Assembly (NCBI GenBank): GCA_025128135.1
Contig: JAHLYW010000003.1
Span: 1-53,156, forward strand
DNA length: 53,156 nt
Reading direction: 5' to 3'
Source: Synechococcus sp. CS-1325
GTDB lineage: Bacteria > Cyanobacteriota > Cyanobacteriia > PCC-6307 > Cyanobiaceae
A program made the translations under genes and the position numbers. The notes under the pieces were generated by a model. That model saw only the letters and a program-made list of their open reading frames with translations, was not told the DNA's origin and ran no database searches. Below, piece after piece: positions 20,454-30,490 of this stretch. How positions within the stretch are numbered: position 1 is the stretch's first letter; every line of letters begins with the position of its first letter.

Positions 20454-21127
20454 TGAGCCGCCCCCCCTACGGCCGCAGTTCCTCCTCCCAGGACCGCGAC
20501 CAGGATCGTGATGGTTACGCCTACCGATCGACCGCCTACGACGATCGGCCCAGGGGGCGACGGGAAGCGCCGCCCCGCAAAGCTGGTGCGGCGGGCCCAG
20601 GAGGGCCGGGCGGCGGCTCTGGCGATCCACCCTTCAAATTCAACGTGGCCACGGTGGCTGTGCTGGCCGGGGTGCTCGTGGTGGGCATCGGCATCGGCAC
20701 CGCCCTCTCCAGCAACACCGTAGGTAACCAGGGCAACATCGCCAGCAGCCAGCAACTCGATCTGGCCGTTCCCGACCCCGAGTTCTGCAAACAGTGGGGA
20801 GCGAGCGCCTTCGTCAATGACATTGAGCTCTACACCACGATGAACCCGAGCAGCAGCTTCGTGACCCAGCCCACCCTGCAACCGGGCTGCGTGATCCGCC
20901 GCGAAAACTGGAGTGTGCTCCAGAAGGAAGGGGCGGTCACCGCTGAGCAGATGCGCCAGTGCAAACAGCGGATGAATACCTTCGCCTACATCGGCTCGAT
21001 CCGCGACAAGCCTGTGGTGCGCTGTGTCTACCAGACCGACATCGGTGGCAACAAGTTCCAGACCCGTGGCATCGCCGGGGCCGCCGATGACTCGGTGGGC
21101 ATCACACCGGAAGGGGATCAGTTCTGA
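20453..21127 (+). CDS. DUF3172 family membrane protein
   Basis: A 224-residue protein. The first 60 residues are basic, Arg/Asp/Gly-rich and probably disordered; one membrane segment follows (about 65-85, VATVAVLAGVLVVGIGIGTAL). The C-terminal 140 residues form the DUF3172 domain with four cysteines (in EFCKQWG, PGCVIRR, RQCKQRM, VRCVYQT). The family is cyanobacterial and of unknown function. The one-base overlap with ndhM implies co-translation, so a role near the thylakoid NDH complex is possible but unproven. Confidence 0.85.
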   Translation: MSRPPYGRSSSSQDRDQDRDGYAYRSTAYDDRPRGRREAPPRKAGAAGPGGPGGGSGDPPFKFNVATVAVLAGVLVVGIGIGTALSSNTVGNQGNIASSQQLDLAVPDPEFCKQWGASAFVNDIELYTTMNPSSSFVTQPTLQPGCVIRRENWSVLQKEGAVTAEQMRQCKQRMNTFAYIGSIRDKPVVRCVYQTDIGGNKFQTRGIAGAADDSVGITPEGDQF

Positions 21128-21133
21128 GCAGGC

Positions 21134-22093
21134 TCAGGCCGCCAGCGGGACCGGCTGCCGCAGGGGGCTGTCCGCGCTGGCGAAGACCGGCAGCACTTCA
21201 CGCCGGAAAGCCTCCGCGGCGCGGGAGCAGTAGCGGGCCGGATGCGTGATCAGCTTCAGCTGACGACGCACCAACAGGTCGGCGATGCAGGCCCGGTGCA
21301 GATTGCCCGCCGCCAGCTCCCGCTCGATCGAAACCACCGGCAGAAACGCTGCCCCCAGCCCCGACTGGACGGCATTCTTGATCGCCTCGAAGGAGTTGAG
21401 CTCCATCTCGACCTTCAGGCGCTGCACCTCCAGCCCTGAGCGGGCCAGCAGATGATCCACCATCTTGCGGGTGGTGGACTGGGCATCGAGGCAGACGAAG
21501 CCCAGCCGGTAGAGATCCTCTTTATGGAGTTCCCCCAGCCGGGCCAGGGGATGCTTGATCGGCAGCACCAGGGCCAGCTCATCACTGGCATAGGGCACCA
21601 CCTGCAGGAGGTCGTTGAGCTCGGTGGGGAGCTCACCGGCGATGATCGCCAGATCAACTTGTCCATTGGCCACACTCCAGCTGGTGCGCCGGGTGCTGTG
21701 CACCTGGAGCTGGACGGCCACATCGGGATACTTCTGCCGGAACAGGCCGATCATGCGTGGCATCAGATAGGTGCCGGTGGTCTGGCTGGCGCCGACGATC
21801 AGCGATCCACCCTTGAGATTGTGGAGGTCGTCGAGGGCGCGGCAGGCCTCCTGGCACTGGCCGAGGATGCGATCGCAGTAGCTGAGGAGCAGATGCCCCG
21901 CTTCGGTGAGCTGGGCCTTTCGCCCGCCCCGATCGAACAGGGAGACATCCAGCTGCTTCTCCAGGTTCTGGATCTGCAGGCTGACCGCAGGCTGGGTGAC
22001 ATAGAGGCTGTCGGCAGCTTTCTTGAAGCTGCCCTCGCTGGCAATGGCCCGCAGGATGCGCAGCTGATCGAGAGTGAAAGGCAGATCAGCCAT
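21134..22093 (-). CDS. rbcR: LysR-type regulator RbcR
   Basis: A 319-residue LysR-type regulator. The N-terminal winged helix ([32 protein letters not shown] region, about 10-45) is followed by a periplasmic-binding-protein-like effector domain. It closely resembles cyanobacterial RbcR/NdhR-group regulators that control carbon-fixation and CO2-uptake genes in response to photorespiratory metabolites. The ATG at 22093 gives [14 protein letters not shown], the family start. It is near ndhF but divergent from the Z-ISO-like gene, with 159 bp between, and convergent with DUF3172 (6 bp). Confidence 0.92.
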   Translation of the reverse strand: MADLPFTLDQLRILRAIASEGSFKKAADSLYVTQPAVSLQIQNLEKQLDVSLFDRGGRKAQLTEAGHLLLSYCDRILGQCQEACRALDDLHNLKGGSLIVGASQTTGTYLMPRMIGLFRQKYPDVAVQLQVHSTRRTSWSVANGQVDLAIIAGELPTELNDLLQVVPYASDELALVLPIKHPLARLGELHKEDLYRLGFVCLDAQSTTRKMVDHLLARSGLEVQRLKVEMELNSFEAIKNAVQSGLGAAFLPVVSIERELAAGNLHRACIADLLVRRQLKLITHPARYCSRAAEAFRREVLPVFASADSPLRQPVPLAA

Positions 22094-22252
22094 CGAATGA
22101 CCCGTGGGGCTTGCTCCGGCTGGAAGTGGCGACTCTAAGGCGAAAGCTTCGCAGCAGCTCCGGCCGCCGGCGGAGCCACCCTGCTGAAGGCCAGAATCAG
22201 CTGCTGCCGCCCCGCCTTTTTGCCGCTCGAACCGCACCGATCCAGCCTGGAG

Positions 22253-22954
22253 ATGCTGGCCCTTCTGCTCGGCTTCGCCGTGCTGCACAGTGGCGGGGCG
22301 GCACTGCGGGTCTGGGGGGAGGAGCGGATCGGCGCCCGCGCCTGGCGCCTGCTGTTTGCGGCGATCAGCATTCCATCAGCCGTGCTGGTGGTGGGCTTCT
22401 TCCTCGCCCATCGCTACGAGGGGCTCCGGCTGTGGAACCTGCAGGGCACGCCTGGCCTGATTCCGGTGATCTGGCTGGGCACGGCGATCAGCTTCTTCTT
22501 TCTTTATCCAGCCACCTACAACCTGCTGGAGATTCCAGCGGTGCTCAAGCCCGAGCAACGGCTCTACGCCACGGGGATCATCCGGATCAGCCGCCATCCC
22601 CAGGCCATCGGTCAGGTGATCTGGTGCGCCACCCATCTCCTCTGGATCGGCAGCAGCTTCATGCTCGTCACCTGCTTCGGGCTGATCGCCCATCACCTCT
22701 TCGCCATCTGGCACGGTGACCGGCGTCTGGCCAGGCGCTTCGGGGCCTCCTTCGAACACCTGCGGCAGAACACCTCGGTCGTTCCCTTCCTGGCGGTGCT
22801 CGACGGTCGCCAGTCGCTGGTGCTGAGCGAATTCCTCAGGCCCTCCCAACTCGGCATCGCCGTGGCGATCGGCATCCTCTGGTGGAGCCATCGCTTCATC
22901 GGCCTCGCCTCGGTGGCCTTCCTGAACGGCCCGCTGGGCCGAGTGCTGGGTTAG
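22253..22954 (+). CDS. NnrU-family protein, probable 15-cis-zeta-carotene isomerase (Z-ISO)
   Basis: A 233-residue polytopic membrane protein with about six hydrophobic helices. ATG 22253 gives [20 protein letters not shown], matching the Z-ISO/NnrU opening; TTG 22220 is an upstream alternative. The central [21 protein letters not shown] stretch carries histidines like those that bind haem in Z-ISO, and [10 protein letters not shown] follows. Z-ISO isomerises the 15-cis bond of zeta-carotene between phytoene and zeta-carotene desaturation. Having crtB and crtP 3 kb away supports that role over the nitrogen-oxide role implied by the NnrU name. Confidence 0.8.
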   Translation: MLALLLGFAVLHSGGAALRVWGEERIGARAWRLLFAAISIPSAVLVVGFFLAHRYEGLRLWNLQGTPGLIPVIWLGTAISFFFLYPATYNLLEIPAVLKPEQRLYATGIIRISRHPQAIGQVIWCATHLLWIGSSFMLVTCFGLIAHHLFAIWHGDRRLARRFGASFEHLRQNTSVVPFLAVLDGRQSLVLSEFLRPSQLGIAVAIGILWWSHRFIGLASVAFLNGPLGRVLG

Positions 22955-23041
22955 ACGATCCAGTGGGCTGATCGAAGTCCCACACACAGCCGGATCCAGC
23001 CGGGAGGCCTGCCTACACTGCCGTGGCCTGCCCAGAACCGG

Positions 23042-25045
23042 ATGACGTCGGCCTCGGAACTTGCCTGGGTTATTCCGGTGCTTCCCCTGCTGGGGGCAGC
23101 CCTGGTCGGTCTGGGGCTGATCAGCTTCAATCGCACTGTGAACCGGTTGCGAAAACCGGTTGCTCTCTTTCTGATCAGCTGCGTCGGAGCGGCCGCCGTG
23201 CTCAGCTTCGCCGTGCTGATCGAGCAGATCGCCGGCCCAGCCCCCACCGAGGTGCTGTTCGACTGGGCCAGCGCCGGCAGCTTCAACCTGCAGATGGGCT
23301 TCCGGGTTGATGCGCTCGGCGCCGTGATGCTGGCTCTGGTCACCACCATCGCCCTGCTGGTGATGGTGTATTCCGATGGCTACATGGCGCACGACAAGAG
23401 TTACGTGCGCTTTTTCACCTACCTCGCCCTGTTCAGCAGCTCGATGCTGGGCCTGGTGATCAGCCCCAACCTGCTCGAGATCTACGTGTTCTGGGAGCTG
23501 GTGGGCATGTGCTCCTACCTGTTGGTGGGCTTCTGGTACGACCGGGACGGCGCCGCCAATGCGGCCCAGAAAGCTTTCATCGTCAACCGTGTCGGCGACT
23601 TCGGACTGCTGCTGGGAATTCTTGGCCTGTTCTGGGCCACGGGCAGTTTCGGCTTCGAGGAGATTGGCGTTCGCCTCAGCGAAGCCCTCAGCAACGGCAG
23701 TGTGTCCCACACCGCGGCGGTGATTCTCTGTCTGCTCGTGTTCATGGGACCGATGGCCAAGTCGGCCCAGTTCCCCCTGCATGTCTGGCTGCCGGATGCC
23801 ATGGAGGGACCAACCCCGATTTCCGCCTTGATCCATGCGGCCACCATGGTTGCCGCTGGTGTGTTCCTGGTGGCCCGCCTCCAGCCGATCTACATCCAGT
23901 TCGATGAAGTTCAGGCCTTCATCGCCGTGATCGGCACGATCACCTGCTTCCTGGGCGCGAGCATCGCACTCACCCAGATGGATCTGAAGAAGGGGCTTGC
24001 CTACAGCACCGTTTCCCAGCTCGGCTACATGGTGCTGGCGATGGGCTGCGGTGCCCCGGTCGCCGGCATGTTCCACCTGGTCACCCATGCCTTCTTCAAG
24101 GCGATGCTTTTCCTCTGCTCCGGCTCGGTGATCCATGCCATGGAAGAGGTGGTGGGCCATGAACCGGTGCTGGCTCAGGACATGCGGCTGATGGGGGGAC
24201 TCCGCCAGTTCATGCCGGTCACCGCCATCACCTTTCTGATCGGCTGCGTGGCGATCAGCGGCATCCCACCCCTGGCCGGCTTCTGGAGCAAGGACGAAAT
24301 CCTCGGTCAGGCCTTCAACGCTTACCCGATCCTCTGGGGCGTCGGCTTCCTCACCGCCGGCATGACCGCCTTCTACATGTTCCGGCTCTACTTCCTCACC
24401 TTCGAGGGTCCGTTCAGGGGAACCGATGCGGCCCTCCAGTCCCGTCTGCTGGCCGCGGCGGGCAAAGGGGCTCCAGAGCAGGAAGGCCACGGCGAACTGG
24501 CCAGCCATCCCCATGAGTCCGGTTGGCAGATGGCCGCACCTCTGGCGATCCTGGCCGTGCCGTCGGTGCTGATCGGTTTGCTTGGAACCCCCTGGCACAG
24601 CCGTTTCGCCGAGCTGCTCGATCCCCATGAAGCCGTCGAGATGGCCGAGCAATTCAGCTGGGGGGGCTTTCTGCCCCTGGCCGGCGCCTCGGTGGCGATC
24701 TCGCTCACTGGCATCACCGTGGCGGTGCTTGCCTACGCGCTCCACAAACTGGATCTGGCTGCGGCCGTGGCCTCCCGCTTTCCCAGGATCAATGCCTTTC
24801 TCGCCAACAAGTGGTATCTCGATGACATCAACGAGAGGATCTTCGTGAAGGGCAGCCGCAAGCTGGCCCGTCAGGTGCTTGAGGTCGACGCGAAGGTGGT
24901 GGATGGCGTGGTCAATCTCACCGGTCTGCTCACCCTCGGCAGCGGGGAAGGGCTCAAATACTTCGAGACCGGGCGCGCCCAGTTCTATGCCCTGATCGTG
25001 TTCGGCGGCGTGATCGCCCTCGTGGTGCTGTTCAGCAGCTTCTGA
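23042..25045 (+). CDS. ndhF: NDH-1 subunit 5 (NdhF1)
   Basis: A 667-residue antiporter-like membrane subunit with some 15-16 helices. LEIYVFWELVGMCSYLLVGF and PLHVWLPDAMEGPTPISALIHAATMVAAG are the classical NuoL/NdhF signatures, and KAMLFLCSGSVIHAMEEVVG is present. The length and the C-terminal end (near KWYLDDINERIFVKG) match respiratory/cyclic NdhF1 rather than the CO2-uptake NdhF3/F4 forms. ATG 23042 is clear. It is followed by ndhD after 15 bp, a two-gene unit. Confidence 0.94.
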   Translation: MTSASELAWVIPVLPLLGAALVGLGLISFNRTVNRLRKPVALFLISCVGAAAVLSFAVLIEQIAGPAPTEVLFDWASAGSFNLQMGFRVDALGAVMLALVTTIALLVMVYSDGYMAHDKSYVRFFTYLALFSSSMLGLVISPNLLEIYVFWELVGMCSYLLVGFWYDRDGAANAAQKAFIVNRVGDFGLLLGILGLFWATGSFGFEEIGVRLSEALSNGSVSHTAAVILCLLVFMGPMAKSAQFPLHVWLPDAMEGPTPISALIHAATMVAAGVFLVARLQPIYIQFDEVQAFIAVIGTITCFLGASIALTQMDLKKGLAYSTVSQLGYMVLAMGCGAPVAGMFHLVTHAFFKAMLFLCSGSVIHAMEEVVGHEPVLAQDMRLMGGLRQFMPVTAITFLIGCVAISGIPPLAGFWSKDEILGQAFNAYPILWGVGFLTAGMTAFYMFRLYFLTFEGPFRGTDAALQSRLLAAAGKGAPEQEGHGELASHPHESGWQMAAPLAILAVPSVLIGLLGTPWHSRFAELLDPHEAVEMAEQFSWGGFLPLAGASVAISLTGITVAVLAYALHKLDLAAAVASRFPRINAFLANKWYLDDINERIFVKGSRKLARQVLEVDAKVVDGVVNLTGLLTLGSGEGLKYFETGRAQFYALIVFGGVIALVVLFSSF

Positions 25046-25060
25046 ATCCGAGGGCCAACT

Positions 25061-26803
25061 GTGTGTGTCATCCCGTATCTGGGGGACTCCGGCCCTGTGA
25101 CCATTTCTACACTCCGGCCAGAACCGCTGACCTGGACTGTGCCGCTCGATTTTGCCGATGCTCAGGGTGCCCTCGGGGTCCTGGGCACCGACCACACCGG
25201 GACCTTCCCCTGGCTGAGCGTCTCAATTCTGTTGCCGATCGCGGCAGCTCTGCTCATCCCGTTCATCCCCGATCCCGGCAACGGCAAAACGATCCGTTGG
25301 TATGCGCTGGGCGTGGCCTTGGTGACTTTTCTGGTGACCGTGGGGGCCTACCTGAACGGTTACGACCCCTCGGTGGCCGGGCTTCAGCTGATCGAGCGGG
25401 TGGAGTGGCTGCCTGATCTGGGCCTGGCCTGGTCGGTGGGAGCCGACGGGCTCTCGATGCCGCTGATCCTGCTGACCAGCTTCATCACCGCCCTGGCGGT
25501 GCTGGCCGCCTGGCCGGTCACCTTCAAGCCGCGGCTGTTCTTCTTCCTGATCCTGGCCATGGATGGCGGCCAGATCGCCGTGTTCGCCGTGCAGGACATG
25601 CTGCTGTTCTTCCTGGCCTGGGAGCTCGAACTGCTGCCTGTGTATCTGCTGCTGGCGATCTGGGGAGCGAAGAAGCGTCAGTACGCCGCCACCAAATTCA
25701 TCCTCTACACCGCCGGCGGCTCGGTGTTCATCCTGCTGGCCGCGCTGGCGATGGGCTTCTTCGGGGGCGGCTCTCCGAGCTTCGAGTACACCGTGCTGGC
25801 GGCCAAGGAGTTCCCCGCCCGCTTCCAGTTGCTGGCCTACGCGGGCCTGCTGATCGCCTTCGGCGTGAAGCTGCCGATCGTGCCCCTGCACACCTGGCTT
25901 CCCGATGCCCATGGGGAGGCCACCGCCCCGGTGCACATGCTGCTGGCCGGCATTCTGCTGAAGATGGGGGGCTATGCCCTGCTGCGCTTCAACGTGCAGC
26001 TGCTGCCGGTGGCCCATGCCCAGTTCGCGCCGTTGCTGGTGGTGCTGGGGGTGGTGAACATCATCTATGCAGCGCTCACCTCCTTCGCCCAACGGAACCT
26101 CAAACGCAAGATCGCCTACAGCTCGATCAGCCACATGGGCTTCGTGCTGATCGGCATCGGCAGCTTCAGTGCCCTCGGCACCAGCGGCGCGATGCTGCAG
26201 ATGGTGAGTCACGGCCTGATCGGCGCCAGCCTCTTCTTCCTGGTGGGCGCCACCTACGACCGCACCCACACCCTGCAGCTCGATGAGATGGGCGGCGTGG
26301 GCCAGAAGATGCGCAAGATGTTCGCGCTCTGGACGATCTGCTCGCTCGCCTCCCTGGCCCTGCCTGGCATGAGCGGCTTTGTGTCGGAGCTGATGGTGTT
26401 CGTGGGCTTCGTGAACAGCGAGGCCTACGCGCTCAGCTTCCGCATCGTGATGGCGGCCCTGGCAGCGGTGGGGGTGATCCTCACACCGATCTACCTGCTC
26501 TCGATGCTGCGGGAGATCTTCTTCGGCAAGGAGAACGCCGAGCTCGCCTCCCACTCCCAGCTGGTCGACGCTGAACCGCGTGAGATCTACGTGATCTCCT
26601 GCCTGCTGGTGCCGATCATCGGCATCGGCCTCTATCCCCGTCTGGTGACGGACAGCTACCGGGCTTCGATCGAAGCACTGGTGCTGCGGGAAGACGCCGC
26701 CATGTCGAGGGTGATCGGTCCGAATCCAACCGGGTTGATCCGCAACGCTCAGCGCGGCGACTGGCTGGCTCCTGCTTTGCTCCAGGCTCCGGCCGTTGGC
26801 TGA
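25061..26803 (+). CDS. ndhD: NDH-1 subunit 4 (NdhD1)
   Basis: A proton-pumping membrane subunit of about 580 residues with some 14 helices. [20 protein letters not shown] and [17 protein letters not shown] are family signatures; [20 protein letters not shown] contains the conserved glutamate. The pair with ndhF in this order suggests NdhD1, the respiration/cyclic-flow type. GTG 25061 opens the frame; GTG 25097 is another possible start, since the first 12 residues ([12 protein letters not shown]) are not conserved. The spacing to ndhF is 15 bp. Confidence 0.93.
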   Translation: MCVIPYLGDSGPVTISTLRPEPLTWTVPLDFADAQGALGVLGTDHTGTFPWLSVSILLPIAAALLIPFIPDPGNGKTIRWYALGVALVTFLVTVGAYLNGYDPSVAGLQLIERVEWLPDLGLAWSVGADGLSMPLILLTSFITALAVLAAWPVTFKPRLFFFLILAMDGGQIAVFAVQDMLLFFLAWELELLPVYLLLAIWGAKKRQYAATKFILYTAGGSVFILLAALAMGFFGGGSPSFEYTVLAAKEFPARFQLLAYAGLLIAFGVKLPIVPLHTWLPDAHGEATAPVHMLLAGILLKMGGYALLRFNVQLLPVAHAQFAPLLVVLGVVNIIYAALTSFAQRNLKRKIAYSSISHMGFVLIGIGSFSALGTSGAMLQMVSHGLIGASLFFLVGATYDRTHTLQLDEMGGVGQKMRKMFALWTICSLASLALPGMSGFVSELMVFVGFVNSEAYALSFRIVMAALAAVGVILTPIYLLSMLREIFFGKENAELASHSQLVDAEPREIYVISCLLVPIIGIGLYPRLVTDSYRASIEALVLREDAAMSRVIGPNPTGLIRNAQRGDWLAPALLQAPAVG

Positions 26804-26914
26804 GCCGCCGAGGCCCCGCGGTTACGAAACCCTGCGGATGGCAGCGCTTGTCCCCACGGGCAGGGTGCCCTGCTTACGCTCCCTGCCACGCACCTTGAGC
26901 AGCTGAATCGAGTC

Positions 26915-27286
26915 ATGCGACAGCTGAATTTTCTGCTGATCTTCAGCTTCGGGCTGGCCACGGTGATGTTCACCCTGGAGAACACGGCCGCCACCACCGT
27001 TCACTTTCTGCCCGGAGTGAGCACCACCCTGCCCCTGGCGGCGATGCTGCTCCTGGTTGGCGGCATCGGCGCCACGGCAGCCTGGGTGTTCGCCGTCTGG
27101 ACCGGTGTGGTCAGGAAGGTGGAGCTGGTCTCAAGCCAGGGGGATCGGGAAGCCCAGCAGGTGAGGATCAGCGAACTGGAGGCGGACATCCAGCGTTACC
27201 GGGCCACGGTGGACGCCCAGCTCGCCTTGTTGCCGGCGGCCGGCGAGAGTTCGGCCCCTGCAGCCCCTGCCAGCGCTGCGGACTGA
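26915..27286 (+). CDS. LapA-domain (DUF1049) inner-membrane protein
   Basis: A 123-residue protein with two membrane helices (about 4-19 and 38-66) flanking a short outside loop, then a coiled-coil-like stretch (EAQQVRISELEADIQRYRATV) and an Ala/Pro-rich tail. This is the lipopolysaccharide-assembly LapA/DUF1049 layout. In cyanobacteria the function is unknown. It lies between ndhD and scpA; the spacing to ndhD (111 bp) allows its own promoter. Confidence 0.8.
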   Translation: MRQLNFLLIFSFGLATVMFTLENTAATTVHFLPGVSTTLPLAAMLLLVGGIGATAAWVFAVWTGVVRKVELVSSQGDREAQQVRISELEADIQRYRATVDAQLALLPAAGESSAPAAPASAAD

Positions 27287-27367
27287 ACCCGCGCTCCACA
27301 CAGTCAGGCCAAACCGGTGGCTGGTTCGCCTGCATGCCGGTACGTTGCTGCTAACGAGGCAAGGAGA

Positions 27368-28234
27368 GTGGCAGAAGCGGGCGCCAGGCTGGCCATTCGC
27401 CTGCTCCAGGATGCAGCCGAGCGGGGTGAGCTGGATCCCTGGGACGTGGATGTGATCGCGGTGGTGGACGGCTTCCTCGATCAGCTCCGCCAACGCATCG
27501 AGGTGCCGCGGCTGATCGCCGCAGCCCGGGCCGGCCAGGGGGGGAGCTACGAGCAGGATCTGGCCTCCTCCAGCGAGGCCTTTCTGGCGGCTTCGGTGCT
27601 GGTGGGGCTGAAGGCGGAGGTGCTGGAGCGCCAGACCTTTCCACCGCCAGCCCTGAGCGAGGAAGCGTTCGACTTCGATCCCGACGGCGGCGACTGGGAG
27701 CCCGCCTCGCCTTACGCCCTGCCGCTGCGGCCCGAGCGACACCTGTGGCGCCGTCCCGTGGCGCCTCCCCCCCTGCTGCGCCCGGTCAGCCTGGGGGAGC
27801 TGATCAGCCAGCTGGAGGAGATCGCCGAGCGGCTGGAGCAGGGCAGCAGCCGCAGCCGCCCTTCACCCCGCAACCGGCCCTACAGCGAGCGGGCGGCGAT
27901 CGAGCAGATTGCCGCCCTCGCCCATCGCGAAAAACTGCCTGAAACCACTGCAGCCCTGAGTCTCTTTCTGCAGCAATGGACCCAGGCGCTGGACTGGGTG
28001 AACTTCGAGCAACTGGTGGAAGCCTGGGCGGAGCAGGCCCCGGTTGATCTCGATTCTGACCGGGTGGGGGTGTTCTGGGCGCTGCTGTTCCTCTGCTCCC
28101 AGGGCCAGCTGGATCTGCAGCAAAGCGGCGGCCTGTTCGGACCGCTCCACCTGAAACGCCCCAGTGAGCTCCAGGCAAGCCACTGGTCGGAAGGACCAGC
28201 TCTCGTGCCGGCTCGGCTACGGCTGGCCGCCTGA
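27368..28234 (+). CDS. scpA: Segregation and condensation protein A
   Basis: A 288-residue kleisin of the SMC-ScpAB complex, which organises the chromosome for segregation. The N-terminal LAIRLLQDAAERGELDPWDV segment, the DGFLDQLR helix and the long central Pro/Arg-rich linker are typical of cyanobacterial ScpA. GTG 27368, directly after AAGGAGA, is chosen; the open frame extends to 27317 but the family begins at AEAGARLAI. The C-terminal winged-helix part (WVNFEQLVEAWAEQAP) is present. Confidence 0.85.
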   Translation: MAEAGARLAIRLLQDAAERGELDPWDVDVIAVVDGFLDQLRQRIEVPRLIAAARAGQGGSYEQDLASSSEAFLAASVLVGLKAEVLERQTFPPPALSEEAFDFDPDGGDWEPASPYALPLRPERHLWRRPVAPPPLLRPVSLGELISQLEEIAERLEQGSSRSRPSPRNRPYSERAAIEQIAALAHREKLPETTAALSLFLQQWTQALDWVNFEQLVEAWAEQAPVDLDSDRVGVFWALLFLCSQGQLDLQQSGGLFGPLHLKRPSELQASHWSEGPALVPARLRLAA

Positions 28235-28279
28235 CTTCTTTCTTAAGGTATCCTCCGGATTCGACGTAAGCTGGCGCCC

Positions 28280-29455
28280 ATGAAGGCGATGATCCTCGCA
28301 GCAGGGAAAGGGACGCGGGTGAGACCGATCACCCACACCATTCCCAAGCCAATGATCCCGATCCTGCAGAAACCCGTCATGGAGTTTCTGCTTGAGCTGC
28401 TCAGGCAGCACGGCTTCAATGAAGTGATGGTGAATGTGTCTCACCTGGCGGAGGAAATTGAAAACTATTTCCGAGATGGCCAACGGTTCGGCGTCGAAAT
28501 CGCCTACAGCTTCGAAGGCCGGGTTGAAGATGGTGCCCTGATCGGCGAAGCGCTCGGTTCAGCCGGAGGAATCAAGAAAATCCAATCCTTTCAGCGCTTC
28601 TTCGACGACACCTTTGTGGTGCTCTGCGGTGATGCGCTGATCGATCTCGACCTCACCGAAGCCGTCCGGCGCCATAAGGAAAAAGGAGCCGTGGCGAGCC
28701 TCGTCACCAAACGGGTCCCGAAAGATCAGGTCAGCAGTTACGGCGTTGTCGTCACCGACGAAGACTCCAGGGTGATCACATTTCAGGAAAAACCATCCGT
28801 TGAGGATGCCGCCAGTGACATGATCAACACCGGCATCTACATCTTTGAACCCGAAGTTCTCGATCACATCCCCGAAGGTGTTCCCTTCGACATCGGCTCT
28901 GATCTTTTCCCGAGGTTGGCAGCGGCCGGTGCACCGTTTTATGCCCTTCCCATGGATTTTGAATGGGTGGACATCGGCAAGGTACCCGATTACTGGCAGG
29001 CCATTCGCAGTGTCCTGCTGGGGGACGTGCGCCAAGTCCAGATCCCAGGCAGGCAGGTGCGACCTGGCGTCTACGCCGGGCTGAATGTGGCAGCGGACTG
29101 GGATCAGATTGACATCCGCGGTCCGGTCTATGTGGGGGGAATGAGCAAAATTGAACCCGGAGTCACGATCATAGGGCCGGCCATGATCGGTCCGAGCTGC
29201 CATATCTGCGAGGGGGCCACCATCGACAACTCCATCATCTTTGAATATTCACGGATTGGTGCCGGAGTGCGTCTGGTTGAGAAGCTGGTCTTCGGTCGTT
29301 ACTGCGTCGATCGCAACGGCGACCATTTCGACCTGCAGGAAGCGGCCCTTGACTGGCTGATCACCGATGTGCGTCGCCAGGATGTCGCCCAGCCCTCCCC
29401 CCATCAAAAAGCACTGGCCCAGCTGCTGGGCTCCGATTTCAGCCTGAGCCAGTGA
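28280..29455 (+). CDS. Sugar-1-phosphate nucleotidyltransferase with left-handed beta-helix tail
   Basis: A 391-residue enzyme. The N-terminal Rossmann-like domain begins MKAMILAAGKGTRVRPITHT, with KPMIPIL next, VLCGDALIDLDL for metal binding, and FQEKPS. The C-terminal 120 residues carry hexapeptide-type repeats (IDIRGPVYVGGMSKIEPGVT region). This matches mannose-1-phosphate guanylyltransferase-like proteins that activate sugars for cell-surface polysaccharides. The exact sugar and nucleotide cannot be read. ATG 28280 is clear, 45 bp after scpA. Confidence 0.88.
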   Translation: MKAMILAAGKGTRVRPITHTIPKPMIPILQKPVMEFLLELLRQHGFNEVMVNVSHLAEEIENYFRDGQRFGVEIAYSFEGRVEDGALIGEALGSAGGIKKIQSFQRFFDDTFVVLCGDALIDLDLTEAVRRHKEKGAVASLVTKRVPKDQVSSYGVVVTDEDSRVITFQEKPSVEDAASDMINTGIYIFEPEVLDHIPEGVPFDIGSDLFPRLAAAGAPFYALPMDFEWVDIGKVPDYWQAIRSVLLGDVRQVQIPGRQVRPGVYAGLNVAADWDQIDIRGPVYVGGMSKIEPGVTIIGPAMIGPSCHICEGATIDNSIIFEYSRIGAGVRLVEKLVFGRYCVDRNGDHFDLQEAALDWLITDVRRQDVAQPSPHQKALAQLLGSDFSLSQ

Positions 29456-29467
29456 GGTAGCTGAACC

Positions 29468-30400
29468 CTAGTCACAGCAGGGCTGGAGCTGACCAAAGCC
29501 TGCCTGTTCAAGAATCATCGGGATTCTCTCCTCCGCCTTGACCGCCATCAGGTGAACACCCTGCGCGATCCCGGCGTAGGCCTGCACCTGCTCGGCGGCG
29601 ATCCTGATCCCTTCCGCCGCCGGATCGGCCGCTGCCGCCAGGCGATCGATCAGCGACTGGGGAATCATCGCCCCCGGCACCACCCGATTCACGAATGCCG
29701 CGTTACGGGCCGACTTCAGCAGGAACACCCCGGCCAGAACCGGCAAATCCAACGGTGCCGCAACCTCTCCGCAGAACCGCTTCAAGGCGTCGGTGTTCAT
29801 CACCATCTGGGTCTGGATGAAGCGGGCGCCGGCAGCATGCTTGCGGCGAACCCGCGACTGCAGCCCACTCCAGCTGGCGGACTGGGGATCAGCCGCCGCA
29901 CCGACGAACAGAGAGGTGGGACCGTCCGGCAGGGCCCCCTGAACCGGATCCTCACCCGCATTGAAGCGGCTCACCATCTGAAGGAGCCGAACCGCTTCGA
30001 GCTCGTTGACGGGACGGGCGGAAGGCTGGTCTCCTGCCCGCACCGGGTCACCGGTGAGACAGAGCAGATTGGGGATTCCCAGGGCATGGGCACCGAGCAG
30101 CTCTGCCTGCAGGGCGATCCGGTTGCGATCGCGGCAGGAAAGCTGCAGCACGGGCTCCAGGCCGATGTCGAGCAGGAGGCGGCAGAGGGCCAGGCTGCTC
30201 ATTCGCATCACCGCCCTGCTTCCATCGGTGACGTTGACGGCATGGACTAGGCCCTTCAAGGTGGCCGCCACCGCCAGGGTGCGACCTGGATCCCCCCCTC
30301 GCGGCGGCATCACTTCTGCGGTGAGGGCGAACTGACCACGCTTAAGAGCCTGTTGCAGCAGCAAAATGGGGCGATTCAGCAGCCCACCATCATGGTGCAA
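29468..30400 (-). CDS. metF: Methylenetetrahydrofolate reductase
   Basis: A protein of up to 310 residues, FAD-dependent, that reduces methylene-THF to methyl-THF for methionine synthesis. FALTAEVMPPRGGDP near 24-38, NVTDGSRAVMRMSS, LLCLTGDP and RFIQTQMVMN are family features. The start is uncertain: TTG 30400 gives MHHDGGLLNRP, while TTG 30364 would start at LLQQALKRG. It is convergent with the nucleotidyltransferase (12 bp) and divergent from the small LuxR gene (90 bp). Confidence 0.9.
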   Translation of the reverse strand: MHHDGGLLNRPILLLQQALKRGQFALTAEVMPPRGGDPGRTLAVAATLKGLVHAVNVTDGSRAVMRMSSLALCRLLLDIGLEPVLQLSCRDRNRIALQAELLGAHALGIPNLLCLTGDPVRAGDQPSARPVNELEAVRLLQMVSRFNAGEDPVQGALPDGPTSLFVGAAADPQSASWSGLQSRVRRKHAAGARFIQTQMVMNTDALKRFCGEVAAPLDLPVLAGVFLLKSARNAAFVNRVVPGAMIPQSLIDRLAAAADPAAEGIRIAAEQVQAYAGIAQGVHLMAVKAEERIPMILEQAGFGQLQPCCD

Positions 30401-30490
30401 GTGGTGGAGATCGCCAGGCCCGTCGGGCTGAACGGATCGCAGACCGCCCCTGCCTAGAGTGGCTGATGAGAGGTTGAGTGGAGGCCTTTG

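Noticed and set aside
22376..25195. A 939-codon open frame on the minus strand, antisense to the Z-ISO-like gene and ndhF
   Set aside because: The translation is low-complexity (His, Gln, Glu, Gly rich) with no family features, while the plus strand encodes clear membrane proteins. High GC and codon bias create long antisense frames.
26860..26873. Inverted repeat GCAGGGTGCCCTGC downstream of ndhD, as a terminator
   Set aside because: The loop would be two bases and no T-run follows; it is too weak to call.
30418..30428. GCCCGTCGGGC palindrome between metF and the small LuxR gene, as an operator
   Set aside because: Five-base arms occur by chance in DNA this GC-rich, and nothing else supports it.
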